Shown here: positions 22,844-24,024 of the stretch, piece by piece
Position numbering within the stretch: the stretch's first letter is position 1
Layout: each line of letters opens with the position of its first letter
Program-made: the position numbers and the translations under genes
Source of the DNA: Puniceicoccales bacterium
Lineage (GTDB): Bacteria; Verrucomicrobiota; Verrucomicrobiia; Opitutales; UBA9783
Assembly (NCBI GenBank): GCA_031260015.1
Contig: JAIRKR010000038.1
Span: 1-24,024, forward strand
Direction of reading: 5' to 3'
DNA: 24,024 bases
Notes under the pieces: generated by a model
Told to the model about the DNA's origin: nothing
Database searches by the model: none
What the model saw: only the letters and a program-made list of their open reading frames with translations

Positions 22844-23317
22844 ATGTCTGGAACAAAAAAGGAATCTCAAAAAGTTATTTTTAATCGAAAGTTAAGTCAC
22901 AATTATTTTATTGGTAAAAAGTTTGAAGCGGGTTTGGTTTTAACGGGTACGGAAGTAAAGTCTTTACGCTTGGGGAATGCCTCCATTGAGGAGGCGTTCG
23001 TTAGATTGGATCGTAGGGGTTGTCCGATGTTGATGAATGCGCATGTTCATGATTACCGTTTTGGAAATATTTACAATCACGATCCACTGAGATCCCGTTT
23101 TTTGTTGCTGCATACGAATGAAGTCAATGAAATACGCGGTGCATTGGAACGAAAAGGCGAAAGTATTTTGGCGATGAAAATATTTTTTAAGTCGGGTTTG
23201 GCAAAAGTCGAAATCGCAATCTGTACGGCTAAAAAATTATTTGATAAACGTCGAAGTCTCAAAGAAAAAACTGAAAACCGAGAGATTGCGAGAGCTTTGC
23301 GGCATCATAAAACGTGA
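22844..23317 (+). CDS. smpB: SsrA (tmRNA)-binding protein
   Basis: SmpB carries tmRNA to stalled ribosomes for rescue. The 157-residue product has family length and motifs: KVIFNRKLSHNYFI (residues 9-22), FEAGLVLTGTEVKSLRLG (28-45), NAHVHDY (67-73), and the basic C-terminal tail FDKRRSLKEKTENREIARAL, which inserts into the mRNA channel. The tmRNA gene itself is not in the window. Its TGA overlaps the GTG start of trmL (GTGA), so the two are likely translated together. Confidence 0.96.
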   Translation: MSGTKKESQKVIFNRKLSHNYFIGKKFEAGLVLTGTEVKSLRLGNASIEEAFVRLDRRGCPMLMNAHVHDYRFGNIYNHDPLRSRFLLLHTNEVNEIRGALERKGESILAMKIFFKSGLAKVEIAICTAKKLFDKRRSLKEKTENREIARALRHHKT

Positions 23318-23775
23318 TACACGTTATTTTATTTAGGCCCGAAATTCCTCAAAACACGGGTAATATTGGGCGTTTATGCGCTTGCACGCAAACAAAGTTA
23401 CACTTAATTCATCCGCTGGGGTTTTCTCTGGAAAATAAATATTTAAAGCGTAGCGGCATGGATTATTGGAGTTTTTTGGATGTCAATGAACACGCTTCGT
23501 GGGATGCATTTTTGACCCAAAACGAATGCCCAAAGCGTCTGTGGCTATTGACAACGCACACGGATCGACCCTATTGGAACGTTCAATTTGAGGAAGAGGA
23601 TGGCATTTTATTTGGGAACGAAGGCCACGGTTGCCCCGATTGGTTACATCAACAATTATGGGATGGGCGCCTAACGATTCCCATGATGCATTCAACCGTA
23701 AGATCCCTCAATCTTTCTTCCAGTGTAGCAATTGTTAGGTACGAAATATTGCGTCAGTTGCAAACAATCGAATAA
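23314..23775 (+). CDS. trmL: tRNA (cytidine/uridine-2'-O-)-methyltransferase TrmL
   Basis: TrmL is a SPOUT-class enzyme that 2'-O-methylates the wobble base (position 34) of leucine tRNAs. The 153-residue product shows the family pattern: PEIPQNTGNIGRLCACT (residues 9-25), KRSGMDYW (45-52), LFGNEGHG (99-106), and IPMMHSTVRSLNLSSS.AI with the SPOUT knot asparagine. The start is GTG, overlapping the smpB stop by 4 bases. It is the last plus-strand gene; about 70 bases later lies the remnant on the minus strand. Confidence 0.94.
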   Translation: MIHVILFRPEIPQNTGNIGRLCACTQTKLHLIHPLGFSLENKYLKRSGMDYWSFLDVNEHASWDAFLTQNECPKRLWLLTTHTDRPYWNVQFEEEDGILFGNEGHGCPDWLHQQLWDGRLTIPMMHSTVRSLNLSSSVAIVRYEILRQLQTIE

Positions 23776-23844
23776 GACTGACGATTATTAGGGGACCTTG
23801 CGCGGTCGTTTACAAACTTAATTTTGAAGGTAATGTACCATTGC

Positions 23845-23937
23845 CTAATTGCATTCGCCCTGCATAACCCATTCCTCCGCGCGTCGACGAGAAATCCCAT
23901 AAATGCGTGCAAGTACTTTTTGCAGGCGTTCTTCCAT
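23845..23937 (-). pseudogene. Truncated S4-domain fragment, pseudouridine-synthase-like
   Basis: A 30-codon frame on the minus strand starts at the ATG at 23935-23937 with a strong ribosome-binding site (TAGGAG, 6 bases upstream) and encodes MEERLQKVLARIYGISRRRA followed by EEWV. This matches the beginning of the S4 RNA-binding domain of RluB/RsuA-type 23S/16S rRNA pseudouridine synthases (usually ERLQKVLARAGIASRR.AE), but with an extra-looking residue at IYG and a TAG stop after QGECN. No catalytic domain follows. It is either the 5' remnant of a decayed gene or a very short S4 peptide that is still translated; I favour the former. Confidence 0.5.
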
Positions 23938-24024
23938 ATTTTTCTCCTAATGCATGCTATTTTAGACCCTCTTGCAACGTTATTGTTCGCCAAAAGACTA
24001 AAAGCATTCCTATTCCGTCCAAGC

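Noticed and set aside
23776..23844. Terminator after trmL (GACC/GGTC arms near 23799)
   Set aside because: The stem is only 4 bases and the following bases are not a T-run.
23754..23993. 79-codon minus-strand frame at the right edge
   Set aside because: It overlaps trmL's end and runs through the S4 remnant in a different frame; the S4 frame has the recognisable motif and the better ribosome-binding site.
1..24024. CRISPR arrays, tRNAs, insertion sequences, phage genes
   Set aside because: I saw no regularly spaced repeats, no cloverleaf-like segments and no transposase or integrase motifs; the only repeats are the gene duplication and short ones listed.

Overview
The window (about 24 kb, moderate A+T, no tRNA, rRNA, CRISPR array or insertion sequence seen) looks like chromosomal DNA of a Gram-negative bacterium. 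The gene set (metal-type kdsA, an AsmA-like envelope protein, a pyrophosphate-phosphofructokinase-like protein, type-B L31 with L36, a very short omega subunit, and mostly weak Shine-Dalgarno sequences) suggests to me a Verrucomicrobiota/Opitutia (Puniceicoccales-like) organism, possibly host-associated. That placement is inference from general resemblance, not a database result.

Layout. (1) 1-1508, minus strand: rpsO followed by the 5' two thirds or less of pnp, which runs off the left edge. (2) 1716-7757, plus strand: a phosphofructokinase-fold protein that has lost its signature catalytic residues, then fabD, lepA, a sugar-nucleotidyltransferase and mutY. (3) 7777-15391, minus strand, read as AsmA-like protein, then kdsA, then two paralogous secreted proteins of unknown function. 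Between the two paralogs lies a frameshifted second copy of the 3' end of kdsA, so this block arose by a tandem duplication that included part of kdsA. (4) 15593-19383, plus strand: dprA, then an ArnT-like GT-C transferase that overlaps an ArnC-like polyprenyl-phosphate glycosyltransferase by 4 bases. (5) 19552-22180, minus strand: a sigma-54 response regulator, rpmE (type B), rpmJ (too short for routine ORF calling), a tiny coupled ORF and a lone pseudopilin-like protein. (6) 22273-23775, plus strand: an HU-family gene under a promoter with two inverted repeats, rpoZ, smpB and trmL. The right edge holds a short S4-domain remnant of a pseudouridine-synthase-like gene.

Functionally, most genes are housekeeping (translation, RNA decay, fatty-acid start-up, DNA repair, natural-transformation recombination) or envelope construction (Kdo synthesis, AsmA-like transport/assembly, sugar transfer onto a lipid-linked acceptor). 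The accessory and most unusual part is 7777-11075: the pair of secreted paralogs, one carrying an internal 52-residue tandem duplication and the other an 18-base tandem duplication, with divergent C-termini. They look like a fast-changing family and may retain traces of a protein-kinase-like fold. The second unusual gene is the phosphofructokinase-like pseudoenzyme at 1716-2906.
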